64,000 bases of DNA, taken from assembly GCA_022828595.1 (NCBI GenBank), contig JAKGHH010000004.1:54586422-54650421 (forward strand). The letters run 5' to 3'. Shown one piece after another: positions 21,310 to 33,100 of this stretch (position 1 is the stretch's first letter; each line of letters begins with the position of its first letter). A program made the position numbers and the translations under genes. Source of the DNA: Nelumbo lutea. Taxonomy: Eukaryota; Streptophyta; Magnoliopsida; Proteales; Nelumbonaceae. The notes under the pieces are model-generated. The model had not been told where the DNA came from, searched no databases, and worked only from the letters and a program-made list of their open reading frames with translations.

Positions 21310-22267
21310 GAGATACCTATTTTCTCCTTTGCAGAGTTGCGCAAGAACTCCCTTACTTTGGCTAGGTAGGCCAACATGGCGGACTCCCAAGCTTCATACT
21401 GTCCATTCACTTGGTTAACCACTAGTTGTGAGTCACTATACACCACAATATGCTTAGCCCCGACTTCCCTCGCCAGTGATGCCTGGCTATAAGTGCCTCA
21501 TATTTAGATTCATTGTTTGAAGCTCGGAATGTGAACTAGAGGGCATATTCCAGCTTTACCTCGCTCTGCCCGTAGAGAATCACTCCAGCCCCGCTTTCGC
21601 ACTGGTTGGACAAGCCATCCACATGAAGGATCTAGGGCTCCTCATCCCAGGCCGGGGCATGTGCCGCATTAGTCAATGCCTCTGAAGTGGTTACTAGGTT
21701 GGCAACTTCAAGGATCGACAAGCTGAAGGTACACTCGGCAACAAAATTTGTTAGGACTTGCACCTTGATTGCTGGTTGTGGCTCAAATCAGATGTCGTAT
21801 TCACTGAGTTTGTGGCCCATTTCGTAAGTCTCCGTAAGACATCGGGCTTCTGGAGGATTTGATTCAAAGGTCGATCAGTCAAGACCATGATAGTGCGGGC
21901 CTAAAACTAAGGTCTTAGCTTTCGTGCTGCTAACACTAACGCGAAGGCCAGTTTTTCAATGTCTGGGTACTTAGTCTCAATAGCGTGCAACACATTACTT
22001 ACATAATATACTGGTCGCTATACCTTTCATACTTCCTTAATAATAATCAAGCTTACTACCTCATCACTCGTAGAGAGGTAGAGATTAAGCTCATTCCCGG
22101 GCTCGGGTTTGGTCAACAAAGGTGGCGAACTTTAATACTTTTTTATCTCGTCAAAGGTGAACTGACACTCTTTAGTCCATTCAACACTTCGATTATTTTT
22201 TATGACCTTTAAAAATGGGAGACATCACCCAGTCAACTTAGACATAAATCGGTTCAAGGTTACTATT
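21310..22267 (-). pseudogene. Tat-type Gypsy RT C terminus and RNase H (minus strand)
   Basis: From 22267 downward: LNRFMSKLTG...FLKVIKNNRSVEWTKECQFTFDEIKK is the end of a Tat reverse transcriptase. Then come VLTDRPLNQILQKPDVLRRLTKWA, the RNase H start LHVDGLSNQCESGAGVILYG (catalytic Asp present), NNESKYEAL (Glu present) and VVYSDSQLVVNQVNGQYEAW (Asp present). It ends near AYLAKVREFLR. Frameshifts and stops are present. The Athila LTR starts at the very next base (22268), so Athila inserted here; the LINE fragment bounds the other side. Confidence 0.8.
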
Positions 22268-23861
22268 TGATAACTCTGTATTTTGATGCCTTAAGGGCAT
22301 CATTTCAGAGGTATTTTAGGCCTTAGAATAGTCAAAATGTGTCATTTTCCTAGTTAAATTCAATATTGTGACTTCTAAGGGTCCCTATGCAAATCTTGGG
22401 GAAAACTGAAGAAGTTTCAGGGCTAAAATGCAGTTTTTAGGAAATTTGTGTGAATTCCAGTTGAGAGAGGGGGTGTTTCTGTGAAAAACTAAGCACGTGA
22501 GGGTGCCTCCTATTTGCCAAACCCAGATAGGCACCCCTTCTATTGTATTAGTATACTCCCCTCTTCTTAGCAAACCCTAGGGCACCTCTCCACTCATTCT
22601 TTTCACCTCTAATAAACCCTAGCCGCCCTACGCTATCAAATCTCCACCCTCCACTCTCTCCTAACCTCTAATCTCCATAATCCAAGCCTTAGCAGCCCTT
22701 CATACCCTTAGATCTCTCCCTATACAGCATTCTATTCTTACACCTCACTCCTTAAACCTCAAACAATCACCTTAAGGCACCACATAACATCAACCAATCA
22801 CATTTCTTTAGCTCTAGGCACCCAAATCTCAGCCTGACATAATATTAGGCGCTCTCTCCTTTTCATTTCAGCCTTAGGATCTCCTCAAATCAATCCTAAC
22901 CCTCCATTCACAAACCCTAGGGTGCCCATATTTTTGCATAAACCCAAGAGTTACCCATCTCTTCCTCTCTAATCCCAGTTATGCCCACCATTCTCTATAA
23001 AAAGGACCCAAGGGGCCCTTGAGAAGGGGTTAGTCAATTCATTAAGTTCACAAAGCTAAGGTTTCTTGAGGAGTTCAAGGGTTGCAGAAACGAAGGACGC
23101 CCAAATCTTGTTAGGAGGGGTTCTTGCAAGTAATCCAACCAATCTGCAACTACCTCCACTGGATTTGATCAGCCATCCCTTTTGTTTTCTTTATTTTCTT
23201 TTATGTTATTTTTTATTGGATTCTGCCCCCAGGTAAAGTTCAAGGGTAGAGGAAGAAGATAACACCCAAGCAAGAGGAGGGGTCCCTGCTTGCAGTTCGC
23301 CTAACCACTACTACCACCTCTCGATCCGGATCCCAACCAGTTTCCCATAGTGTTAGATTTACATTTTACGCGTGTTTTTATTTTCTGTTCTTTAATTTCC
23401 AGATTTTATTTTATTTCTGTAATTTATTTTTATAAAATTTAATTTTTGTCTTTCTTTCTATAGATCTGAAATTCGGCCAAGTAAGACAGAAGGCCTAGCT
23501 CGAGGAGTTCGAGGGTCAAAGGATAGATCCAAAGATTGCTACCTCTGACCGAGTTGCGGATTTTTTATTTAGTTTTTATTTATTTATGCTATTTATGTAT
23601 TTTTATGCAATTTTTACTTTTAGCATTGTTAGAATTTTATTTTAATTAATTCTATTTCAATTAATTAAATTTTGTGTTTCTACAATCTCAAATCTTGTTA
23701 TTTTGTCCAAATTGAAGTACGTAACAATTTTCCCTCGCTTCCTTATGGATACAACCCCTTTCTCACCACTAACTGCATTTTGTAGTTATTTAAGAATCAA
23801 AAAATTTATAAATATTGAAACTGGTGTTCCAAACTGGTTAACGACACTCTTCCGACCACCA
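22268..23861 (+). mobile_element. Athila-type 5' LTR
   Basis: It begins TGATAACTCTGTATTTTGATGCC and ends ...ccgaccaccA just before the primer site (23868), about 1.59 kb. A TATA box (CTATAAAAA) lies at 22995-23003, followed by a typical leader (ggacccaaggggcccttgag). The second LTR is not in the window. Confidence 0.8.
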
Positions 23862-23867
23862 AATTTT

Positions 23868-23885
23868 TGGCGCCATTGCCGGGGA
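23868..23885 (+). promoter_or_regulatory. primer-binding site, tRNA-Asp type
   Basis: TGGCGCCATTGCCGGGGA matches the complement of the 3' end of plant tRNA-Asp with one mismatch (TGGCGCCGTTGCCGGGGA expected). This is the primer site of Athila-lineage elements and fixes the LTR boundary to within a few bases. Confidence 0.88.
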
Positions 23886-25642
23886 AGCAACGGAGAAAAA
23901 ATTTTTATTTGCTTCGTACGGATCTATTTCATTATTATTTTTTCGTTGGAGTACTTGATTTATAATCTCATTTTAATTCTTGTTTCTCTTTGATTTTGCA
24001 GGACGTAATAGCAAAAGGTGGGGTATTGGAGCATTGCCAGACTACTGAAGAAAATAGAACAGAAGAGAAATTGGGATTGCAATTTAGGTGTAGTCGTCCC
24101 AATTTAATCCTATTTTTGTTTTTATTTTTGAATTCTTTTTGGTAAAGTAGTGTCTTTGAATTCTTAGTTAATTATTTTTATTTCTTGATAGATCCGATTT
24201 ATTTTTTTAGGATTATTTTTTGTTTTGTTCTTAGATTTATTTTTTTTCTATTTATTTTTGGCTTCGAATTTGTTTTTTTATTTTTCGTTTCTACAATCAG
24301 TCACTCCTATAATTTTTCGTTTCTTTGATCTTTTAATTTTAGTACTAGGTTCATTATATCCTTAGTTTCCGTTTTCTTAATTTTTTAATTTATTTTTATC
24401 GATTTCTGTATTCTTTTAAGTTCTGAATTAGTAGGTGTAAGTTATTTTTTTCTTAAATCTAGTTTTTATCTTTGTCTTAATTTCCTAAGCGAACTAGATT
24501 TCTATTTAGGATTGTTAGGTTCTGTTATTTTTTTTTCGAGATTAGAAACTCATTTCATTTCTTGGATTTTTTTGTTGCAAACTCTTTTTTTTTTTTCTAT
24601 TTAACCTTTAGAGTAGTGTACTCCCTTCTTAATCTTCATTTCTATAGTATTAATTTTTTGCAATATTAGTTCCTTTATTTTTCTGTTTTCTGTGATTAAT
24701 TGTTGCTATAATTAATTGCTCCCTTAATTAGTGGTTTAATTGAACAATTGATTGTTAATTAGGAAATTATTCAAAATTTCGAATTTGAGTTTAAATTTTA
24801 AAATTTAAATTTTAATTTTAATTTAAATTTCAAATTTCGAATTTCAAAAATATATATATAAATTAATTAATTAATTAATTAATATTTTAAATTTTATTGC
24901 ACTTGCATTCCAACATTTAGGGTTTGATTTGTTGTAGGGCATGCGTCATATAGGATTATTTAATTGCTGAAATTATCTTGTTAGTTGTTAATGTGTTAGG
25001 GTTTTTCATTTTTAATTGCTCCCTTTGCTGAATTAGTTTGTTTTATTATTTTATGTTAAATTGTTGAATTGCATATTAGAGATAATTGTTCCTGCATTGT
25101 AATTAGTTGCATTTATTTTGTTTATTATGTTTTTTTGTTAATCTATTTAAGGGCAATCCAATTTAAATAAGATAAGGTGGGGATTTCACCACCCTTCCTT
25201 GGCCCAAAAACCACCACCCTTTCACGTGCAGTTCACCCTAAACCTTAATTTAAAAATTGGACAACAAGATCCTTTAGGGGGCTCCACATAATTGATTCAA
25301 AAGTGTTCCATAACCAGCGGTTGGTGTCTAAGGAAAGAGGTTAACCGGCTAATCCTAAGTGGGTTTTATGGTTACTTAATTAGGTCATTGCGAGAGAAAG
25401 GAGAGCATCCCACATCCCCACCACTTACTTGGCTAACCAAAGGAAGTGGCGTAATTCCAAGTGAACCTAAGAGGATTCACATTGGTTGAACCACTAGTTT
25501 AGGAAACCTTAGTTTAGCCCCTAGGCCGTGTGTGAAGTGCTTGCACTTTTTAAAATTTAAAAATTCAAATTTTAATTTAAATTTCAAAATCTAAATCTGA
25601 ATTTAAATTTCAAATTTCAAATAAAAAACTAAACAAAATAAA
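23886..25642 (+). mobile_element. Athila leader region
   Basis: A 1.76-kb AT-rich untranslated region between the primer site and gag. Around 24770-24890 it holds repeated aaatttaaattt blocks and an (ATTA)n run, with similar aatttaaattt blocks again at 25550-25625. Long leaders are usual for Athila. Confidence 0.6.
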
Positions 25643-26170
25643 ATGAATTCAAGGGCTAGAGTTTTTGGAATGAGAAACTACTTCCAACTTGAGCCACGAA
25701 TAAATTGGAACCATGTGTCTCAACAACTAGATAAGATTAATGGGATGGCCCAAAGACTTGATCAAGTCCTTGCATTTCGTCAGCAAATTGGCCCATACCC
25801 AACCTTGTCATCCTACTCAATATGTTCCATTTGTGCCAGACCGACCCACCAAGTTGATGATTGTCCAACGGTAGTACAGTTTCCGCCGTTTATCCAAAAA
25901 CAAGTTCAATCAATCCAGAGTTTCTCGACGCCTAATAATGACCCATTTTCAAATTCTTACAACCCTGGGTGGACAAATCACCCTAACTTTTCTTGGAGGA
26001 CACATCGACCTAACACACAATCCTAACAGTACCATCCATCTAACTCCATGGCCCAACAATTTCAAAGGCCACAAAGGCAGAGCCAATTCCAGCAAACTTA
26101 CCCTAGGAACCAGCCGGTCCAACCTTATCAGGTTTACCCACATCCTCCTCAGACCAATACATTTGCGCAT
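25643..26170 (+). pseudogene. Athila gag fragment with zinc knuckle
   Basis: An open frame from 25643 contains CSICARPTHQVDDC, a CCHC zinc knuckle, then SYNPGWTNHPNFSWR. This is the hallmark of Athila gag C-terminal parts. A stop at about 26027 precedes a continuing Gln-rich stretch (SQFQQTYPRNQPVQPYQVYPH, read after a frame change). The coding sequence is cut off at 26170, where an inverted Tat LTR tip begins. The N-terminal part of gag is shorter than usual. Confidence 0.75.
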
Positions 26171-26251
26171 GCCCTCATTGGGTCTGCCTTGGGCGCCATT
26201 GCCTACCATGTGTTTGCGTGCTAATGGTCTGGGCCATGTGCGCCTACATCA
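26171..26251 (-). mobile_element. inverted 81-bp tip of a Tat LTR
   Basis: Its reverse complement (TGATGTAGGCGCACATGG...CAAGGCAGACCCAATGAGGGC) aligns with the first ~81 bp of the LTR at 51209. The LTR body in plus orientation starts only at 26676 and lacks precisely this tip. The tip therefore seems inverted and separated from its LTR, or belongs to a second, opposite LTR. Confidence 0.75.
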
Positions 26252-26675
26252 ACTATTTTTCAAAATTTTAAAATAAAATACAATTGATAAAAAATTTGAA
26301 GAACTGTAACGAAGCTGTTCTTGACGATATTTCGGATTTCCTATACTTTGGATATTTGTTCGATGTCAAGCCCAATAGCGATTTCACCTCCACGATACTC
26401 ACCAACACTCATGAGCGTGGTTTCCATTTCCCACCTCACTCATTTTATCCTGTCACACAAGAATGCTTTGAGTAACTGTGTCCAACATGCTGTGTTGATA
26501 TTGGTTGATTGGAGTCGAGCTTAAGAGAACCCATTGTGTGGGAAGGGATGGAGACGACACTTTCTCGGGCACCAATTGTAGTTGTAAGAAAATAAATTGC
26601 TTGGCTAACACGTGTCAAGGGAGAGATATCAACACCAATAGAACCAATTCAAGTTGCTTATTCTCTTGGCCCACT
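26252..26675. other. unassigned sequence between two LTR pieces
   Basis: Short open frames (for example 26284-26475) are present, but no protein family was recognised. It may be Athila internal sequence, an insertion, or filler DNA from the rearrangement. Confidence 0.4.
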
Positions 26676-27097
26676 ATTTATCAGAGGTCGGCGTGCAACA
26701 TGGAGCCAATGGTGCAGCCACATACGATGGCCTCTGATGGAAGTGCTCCTCAGGGCTAGACCGCATCCCAACCGTCCGAACCCACCTACCTCCAGGTGGC
26801 CTCAAGTGTAAATAGGGGAAACCCTATCAAGGTAAACATCTAGACTCTTGATTGTTAAGAGCTCCCTTATTTCTCTTGTGGCCTCGCTTGAGTGTTCTCA
26901 CCTCAGGCCTCGTCCACCTGGCGTTGCACCCATACTAACATGACTGTCAGAGTCTCGCCTTGAGTTAGAACCCGGGGCCACTGACGCTCTCTCTCTCTCT
27001 CTCTCTTCAGGTCTGATCTACCATCCCTCAGCCACAACAGGCCTTGGCTCATAAGTGAAATTATAGTGTTGCCCTCAGCCCATTCTAACCAGCAACA
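26676..27097 (+). mobile_element. 5' LTR of the main Tat element (lacking its first ~80 bp)
   Basis: It aligns along its length with 51290-51730 (…gcccacctacctccaggtggcctcaag…ggtaaacatctagactcttgattgttaagagctc…). It ends ...ccagcaacA at 27097, three bases before the primer site. The TATA box of the 51-kb copy (TATAAATA) is TGTAAATA here, so the promoter may be weakened. A (CT)n run lies at about 26990-27006. Confidence 0.8.
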
Positions 27098-27099
27098 AT

Positions 27100-27117
27100 T
27101 GGCACCATCTGTGGGAA
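27100..27117 (+). promoter_or_regulatory. primer-binding site of the Tat element
   Basis: TGGCACCATCTGTGGGAA differs by two transitions from the TGGCGCCGTCTGTGGGAA primer site usual in Tat-lineage Gypsy elements. It follows the LTR end directly. Confidence 0.8.
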
Positions 27118-27191
27118 ACATGGTTAAGACTTCCCTCAATCAAATTCACTCTAAAAAAAGATTAAGAACTAACTCCTAAGCTTCAACCACC

Positions 27192-28881
27192 ATGGAAAGA
27201 AACACAAGGAACCCTCAAACATAGTCAAAATGGACCAATTCCAAGCGGTCCTCGACTGGCTCGACAACCTCGCATACAGACTAGATGAGGTGGGGTACCC
27301 GGCAAGAGGCCACCCTCAGGGCAACCGCCTCTTTGGAAGCCCAAGGCACCATGATGAGCATGTGTCTTCAAACACGTACCCGCATCTAAGTACTCAGGGA
27401 ACCGGGCCAACTTGTATCTCGTCCAAGAGAACCAAGATGAGGCTCAGGCCCCCATCGACAAGAAGATTATTGACCTGCAAGCACAGCTCGACGCCATCAA
27501 AGATGAGCTCCGACAAGTTAAAGAGAGCCGACTGATGCCTCGGCAATCTAGAACCCTCCATCCAGGAGGATGGACGCCTTTACCTTGGACATCATCTTCG
27601 AGCCTTGAAAGAATGGTAGGATCCATCTAATGGACGCCATAAAGGTTGCGGAATGGGTGGGTGAATTTCAAAAATTTTCCTACCTTCTCCCAAATGGGAA
27701 TCATATTCCCTAAATTTAGAATACAATATTCAAGGATCCTACTTGAACCATAATCAAACCAGATCTGTACCAAAAGACAAATGGGAGGAATATACCTGAT
27801 CCGGAGAAGCACTATCTCCCAAAGTTGGTGTTCACGCCCAAAGAATGCTCCAAGGTCCGTTCCTGCTGAAGATGACACAGCTGTGGATGGAACAGAACCA
27901 GCAGAGTGCGTCCTACACACTGGATCCTTCACAAGAATCCTCTGGAAGTACTAAACACTGATGTCAAGAACAGATTTCTTGACTTTCTTTTTCTGCAAAG
28001 ATCTAATCTTGCAAAAACAGATGGCGGCGGAAGGAGGAGAACTCCAAAAGTGAAAAAGCTAAACTGCTTCTTCTTTCTTTTTCTGGAGTATGAGATCTGA
28101 TCTCAATTCGCAGGAACCTTTCTTGCGATTTCTCTTGATTCAAAATCTATTGTATTTCTCTCCTTTTTGGTTAGGGTTTCTCCTCCTTTCTTCTTGATTA
28201 AGAAACCTCCTAATTAGGAGTTATCCCAATCCAAATCATTATTTGGATAGGGGATAATCTTAATCCTATCTGCAGATAAAGTTAGCTTACTCCTGATCTT
28301 ATCAAGAGGTTACCAGATTCAAATCTAATTTGAATTTGGTCTCCAAGAGTGGATAAGGCTAAATGCCCAATCCTTTTACTAACATTAATCTCAGATTCGC
28401 CCCAAGGATGGGTGATAATATCAGCCCACCTCGAAATGGGCTTCTGGCCCATTAAGTGTTCAGTGTCTAATTACTTTCCAATCTGCTGCCCAGTTGGGCT
28501 TCTTTGTATGGCATGGGACCCAAGCATTGATCTACACACCAGCCACATGGGTTCGGCCCAGCCTTTAATACAAGGCCCAACCGAATTCACTGAAAAACTC
28601 AATGAACCCCTTGAGTCCATCATATGAACCCTATGGGCCCAACACTTACATTAAGTGGTCCCTGGGCCAAACCATCTTATAAAAACCCAGGGACTGTGGG
28701 CAGGTGCAAGATTATCCCATCAGGTATTATCCTCAATGGTCTTACACTTAACCTCTCAGCCCTTAATGATCAAGCACTGCCCGACAAGAGAGGACCTCTC
28801 CCTCGGCTGCAAGGAACAGTGCCGCACTCTCCTCTCACATGGATCCCGGGAATTAAAACCATTTGCAAACAATTTGAAACC

Positions 28882-28929
<48 letters not shown>

Positions 28930-30458
28930 TTTGCAAAACAAAATTCCAACGATTGAAATCAACTACCGGCAGTTTGGTTTCCATCAGAGAGAGTGCATTC
29001 CCGATCATTACCCTTTGTCCGACAAAGTGGCTGATTCTGTCTTATGATCACCCACTCAGATGAATTCTCAAACTGCCCCAACATACCCAGGTTTTGATCC
29101 CCGCTAAGGATCTCACTGATTGGCATATCAAAGGCAGCCTGATCCAACACCTAGTGAAGTGTCATAATCGAGTCTAGGGGTCAGGTGTAACTTTCCAGTT
29201 TTGCCCATCTATCTCCAAGGTCTAGGGCAATACTGGAAATCTGGTACGGTTCAATGATTCAAGTAATCCCATACTGCATGTGCCTCGGGTCTTACCCTGG
29301 TGGCTGAGACCGGCCATCCCAACACTTGGTGGCACACCAGTATCAGCCTTGGCAGGATAAATCTCCCCAGACTTATCCAACGGCTGTGAACATTTAAAAC
29401 TAACACGAGTCTCTATAAATGTCCAGTTTTAGGGTTTTACACAGAATTAAACCAAACAACATGAATCAAACATGCACTTTATTTATTTCCACTAAATAAC
29501 AAAAGCACATCAAATCAGATTGAAGCTAAGGGCATACAATAACTGTCTAACAAGCCTCTCCCACCGCACTTCAAAGCACCAAAGCACGAGATGTACAGTG
29601 GAATGACCGACCTGGACAACCATGTGGAAAGTTTCAAGGCGCTCATATTCCTCAATGGATACTCTGACGCACTGATGTGCCAGACTTTCCAGGAAACCTT
29701 CAAGGGGCGGCCCGCCAATGGTTTTACGGGCTCCCCCCTTGGTCCATTAGTTTGTGGGAACAATTTGCCAGCCTCTTCCTCGCCCACTTCATCAATAGTC
29801 GACGATGCCAAAACATCGTCCTCTCGCTTGTGGCTATTCAATAGAAGTGCGGTGAGAGCCTGCGGTCTTACATTGACCGCTTCAAGGAGGAGCTCGAGGT
29901 CTGGGACCTCAACCCCATGGTCTCCATGCATGTAGCCATCAACAGTCTCTTGCCGAGCTTAACTCTCAAGTGCTCGGTATCCAAGACATCGCCGAGGTCC
30001 AAGGCAGAATTTTTGAAAAGGCCTAGAAGTATATCGCCACCAAGGAGGCCTTGGTCGGCAACTGCCAGGAGGGAGAGGCCGACCACCATCGCGGAGGCCC
30101 AGAGAAGAAGAGAAGAAATGGAGATAGCCACAACAGCGATAACAACAACAACAACAACAAGGACAACAAGAAGCTACTGGAATTAGCCCTAGCTTACAGC
30201 AAGTACACGTCACTCAACTCCACCCGAACACAGATTCTCATGCAAGTAGGGAAGGAGGAGTACTTGAAGTGGCTAGGGAAGATGAAGAAAAACCCCAAGA
30301 GGGGATATCCAAAGAAGTATTGCAAGTACCACCGTGGCACCGACCACGATAACGAGGACTACTACAAACTCAAGAATGAAATCGAGTCCCTCATCCACCA
30401 TGGTCATCTGAAGCAATACGTGGGGGGCGAGGTTGGTGCCTCGTCCTCGCAGCAATAG
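27192..30458 (+). pseudogene. Tat gag, broken, interrupted by solo LTR A
   Basis: The ATG at 27192 runs into a stop after ten codons. Later frames carry IDLQAQLDAIKDELRQVKE (about 27460-27516), a coiled segment. The Retrotrans_gag domain starts at the insertion point and continues at 29558 (PHFKAPKHEMYSGMTDLDNHV, then ALIFLNGYSDALMCQTFQ, and FASLFLAHFINSR, ESLRSYIDRFKEEL in other frames). The C-terminal knuckle-like block at 30320-30425 (KYCKYHRGTDHDNEDYYKLKNEI) has Tyr where the conserved Cys (DC..LK) should be. The gag reading frame continues across the insertion when the LTR and one target copy are ignored. The product, the capsid protein, cannot be made. Confidence 0.82.
27606..29552 (-). 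mobile_element. solo LTR A (Angela-like Copia), 5-bp TSD
   Basis: On the minus strand it starts TGTTAGACAGTTATTG (29552) and ends ...ccattctttCA (27606), 1947 bp. It is flanked by AGCCT on both sides (27601-27605, 29553-29557). No coding sequence and no internal LTR duplication was seen, hence solo LTR. The start (TGTTAGA...ATGCCC) and length resemble Angela/BARE LTRs; that lineage call is inference. An internal (TA)n lies at 28884-28925. It interrupts Tat gag. Confidence 0.9.
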
Positions 30459-30479
30459 CAACAGCAATAGTAGCAATAG

Positions 30480-30900
30480 TTAGCCGGCATCATAGACGTC
30501 ACCATCGGGGGCATAGCCTCGAGTGGAGCCTCAGTCTCGGCCCGCAAGGTCTACGCTAGGTAGTTGAACATACAAGGGCTGGCTCCCAAGAAACTGAAGC
30601 AAAATGAAGCCCTCACATTCACATATGAGGACTTGAAGGGGATCTCAGTCCCCCAGGATGATGCGTTAGTAGTGTCTGTCATCGTCGCAAACTTTATGGT
30701 GAAGAGGATATTAGTGGACAACAGCTCCTCAACCGACATCCTCTTCTATGATGCTTTTGAAAGAATGAAACCGGCGCCTGAGTGCCTCTAGCCCGCTGAC
30801 ATGCCACTCGTTGGCTTCTCTGGGAATGTGTTCGACTGGAGGGAAGAATCACCCTACCAATCACAGTAGGGGCGGAACCTCGGCAGGTGACAAGGATAAA
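30480..30900 (+). pseudogene. Tat protease remnant
   Basis: The frame shows [21 protein letters not shown], then [20 protein letters not shown], the aspartic protease active-site region of Tat elements. In working copies the residue after the catalytic Asp is Thr or Gly (DTGSS/DGGSS); here it is DNSSS. A stop follows at about 30790, and the downstream LVGFSGNVF block is in the next frame. Inactive. Confidence 0.75.
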
Positions 30901-31339
30901 TGAGTTCTTGGTCATGAAGATCGGCTCCCCTACAACGCCATCATTGGGAAGCTGGCCCACCACACACTCAAGGCAGCCATCTCCTCCTACCACTTCGCCC
31001 TCAAGTTCCCCACCAAACATGATGTCAGAGTCGTCCTGGGGGATCAGCAACCCTCCCTCCAGTACTATGCGGTGGCAATGAAAGGCAAGAACAAGGAAGC
31101 CTTGCCACTAGAGGGCCTCAACCTCAGGGAGGAACCAACATGCCAACTGGCTGAGGACCTCATCTTGGTTCCTCTAGACGAGATCGAGCCCAAAAGAACA
31201 GTCCATGTTGGGTCCAACCTTCCCCAAGAAACCCTATCCAAACTAGTAAGTTTCCCTAGAACTAATGCCACTGTCCTTGCTTGGTCTGCTCTGACATGCC
31301 CAGAATTGACCCTCTAGTCATTACTCATAGGCTTGTGTG

Positions 31340-32100
31340 GACCCGAGTTCTAGACTAGTTCAGTAGAAAAAGAGGAACTTTGCACCGAAGCAATGGAAAG
31401 CCATAGGAGAGGAAGTTGACAAGCTACTCGAAACCGACTTCATCTGAGAGGTACATTACACTAACTAATTGTCCAATGTAGTTATAGTGAAGAAAGCTAA
31501 TGGGAAATAAAAAATCTATATTGACTTCACATACCACAACCGAGCTTGCTCTAAAGACAGTTTTCCTTTTCCGATGATAGACCACCTCGTCAATGCCACC
31601 GCAAGGTACGAGCTACTTAGCTTCATGGATGCCTTCTCCAGATACAACCAGATCAAGATGCTCCTCGAGAACAAGGAGAAGACCTTGTTCATCACCGAGC
31701 ATGGCATATACTGTTACAAGGTCATGCCCTTTGGCCTCAATAATGCTGGGGCCACCTACTAATGCCTCGTGAACAAAGTTTTCAAGCACTAGATGAGAAG
31801 AAACATCTAATCCTACGCGGACAACATGGTTGTGAAGAGCCTAAAAGCCAACCTGCATAGCCGAGACCTTCGACACCTTGTGGAAGTACAATATGAACTG
31901 CAACCCCAGCAAGTGTGCCTTCAGCGTCACATTAGGCAAATTCCTAGGCTTCATCGTCACACAGCAAGGCATAGAGGCTAACCCAGAAAAGATCCAAGCT
32001 ATTCTTGACATGGCACCACCTCGATCGATCAAGGAGACCCTTCCCTTAGCCGCTTCATGTCGAAGTTGGATGACTGTTGTCTACCCTTCTTCCGGGCATT
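31340..32100 (+). pseudogene. Tat reverse transcriptase remnant
   Basis: Recognisable blocks are KQWKAIGEEVDKLLETDFI, SNVVIVKKANGK, ARYELLSFMDAFSRYNQIKM (contains the first catalytic Asp region), TLFITEHGIYCYKVMPFGLNNAGATY and SYADNMVVKS. The last should be Y-x-D-D-M; the second Asp is Asn here. A frameshift then leads to NPSKCAFSVTLGKFLGFIVTQQGIEANPEKI (31895-31990). Several in-frame stops (about 31447, 31510, 31760, 31790, 31808) are present. Confidence 0.82.
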
Positions 32101-33100
32101 AAGAAATTGAAGGACTTCCAATGGATGAAAGAGTGTCAACGCACCTTTGAAAAACTAAAGCCTTACCTCACCTCACCTCCCCTCCTCACTCGGCCACTTC
32201 CAGGAGACGTGTTGTACATATATCTCTCGGTCAAGGACAAGGCCATCAACTCAGTATTGATAAGGGAAAATGAAGTGCAGAGACCGACCTACTATGTTAG
32301 CAAGGTCCTTTGCGATGCCGAGCCTCGATACTCTGAAGTTGAGAAACTGGCCTTTGCCTTAGTGGTCTCGGCTAGGAAGCTCAGGCTGTATTTTCAAGCC
32401 CACACCATCACGGTCCTGACCAACCAACTCCTTAAAGTCGTCCTTGCCAAGCTAGAGGCCACGAGATGACTGATCAAATGGGTCGTCAAATTGTTTGAGT
32501 TAACCTACAATGCCAGCCAAGGCCGGTAATTAAAGCATAAGCCTTGGCCAACCTTGTGGCAGAATGCACCTTTAGCCGAGCCCCAAAAGAGGAAGAAAGG
32601 CCTCAGTTGGCTGAGGGACCTCAGCCTACCTGGAAGTTGTTTGTTGATGGATCATCCAACTCTAAGGGAAGTGGAGCTGGCCTCATACACCTCACCCCAG
32701 ACAACACCAAAATGGAATATGTGTTGATGTTCAACTTCTTGGCCTCCAACAATGAACACAACTATGAAGCCTTCCTTGCTGGCCTGTAGCTCGCGAAAGA
32801 CCTCGACTCCCAACACACTGAGGTCATTAGTGACTCCTAGTTGGTGGTGAACCAAGTTAACGGTGAGTACGAGGCTAGCAAATAGAGCATGGCCAAGTAC
32901 CTGGCAAAGGTGCAAGAGATCATCCGCCACTTCCAACACTTCTCCCTATGACAAGTTCCACGATCTGAAAACATGAGGGCCAACACCCTATCAAAATTGG
33001 CAAGCATCTCCAGCACAGACCTTGGCCAACCTATCCGTGTGGAGAAGTTAGCTCGTCCTAGCATCGAAGAAGCCCGGATACTCCTAGTACATGCCAAGAC
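32077..33100 (+). pseudogene. Tat RT thumb/connection and RNase H remnant
   Basis: 32077-32469 is open: KDFQWMKECQRTFEKLKPYL, RPTYYVSKVLCDAEPRYSEVEKLAFALV, ITVLTNQLLKVVL. After a stop, 32544-32789 holds the RNase H start (KLFVDGSSNSKGSGAGLI, catalytic Asp present) and NNEHNYEAFLAGL (Glu retained, but the usual AEYEA is HNYEA). The third acidic motif is split by a stop (SDS-stop-LVVNQVNGEYEASK). It leads into the integrase N terminus. Confidence 0.8.

Noticed and set aside
26990..27006. (CT)n run as a possible promoter initiator
   Set aside because: It lies in the transcribed part of the Tat LTR and is a simple microsatellite difference from the 51-kb copy.
28624..29047. Frames of 110 and 130 codons with Tyr-Ile runs
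   Set aside because: They fall inside solo LTR A around its (TA)n tract and are not conserved as frames in LTRs B, C and D.
29515..29931. Minus-strand 138-codon frame
   Set aside because: It is antisense to the Tat gag domain, whose plus-strand reading is clearly homologous to Retrotrans_gag.
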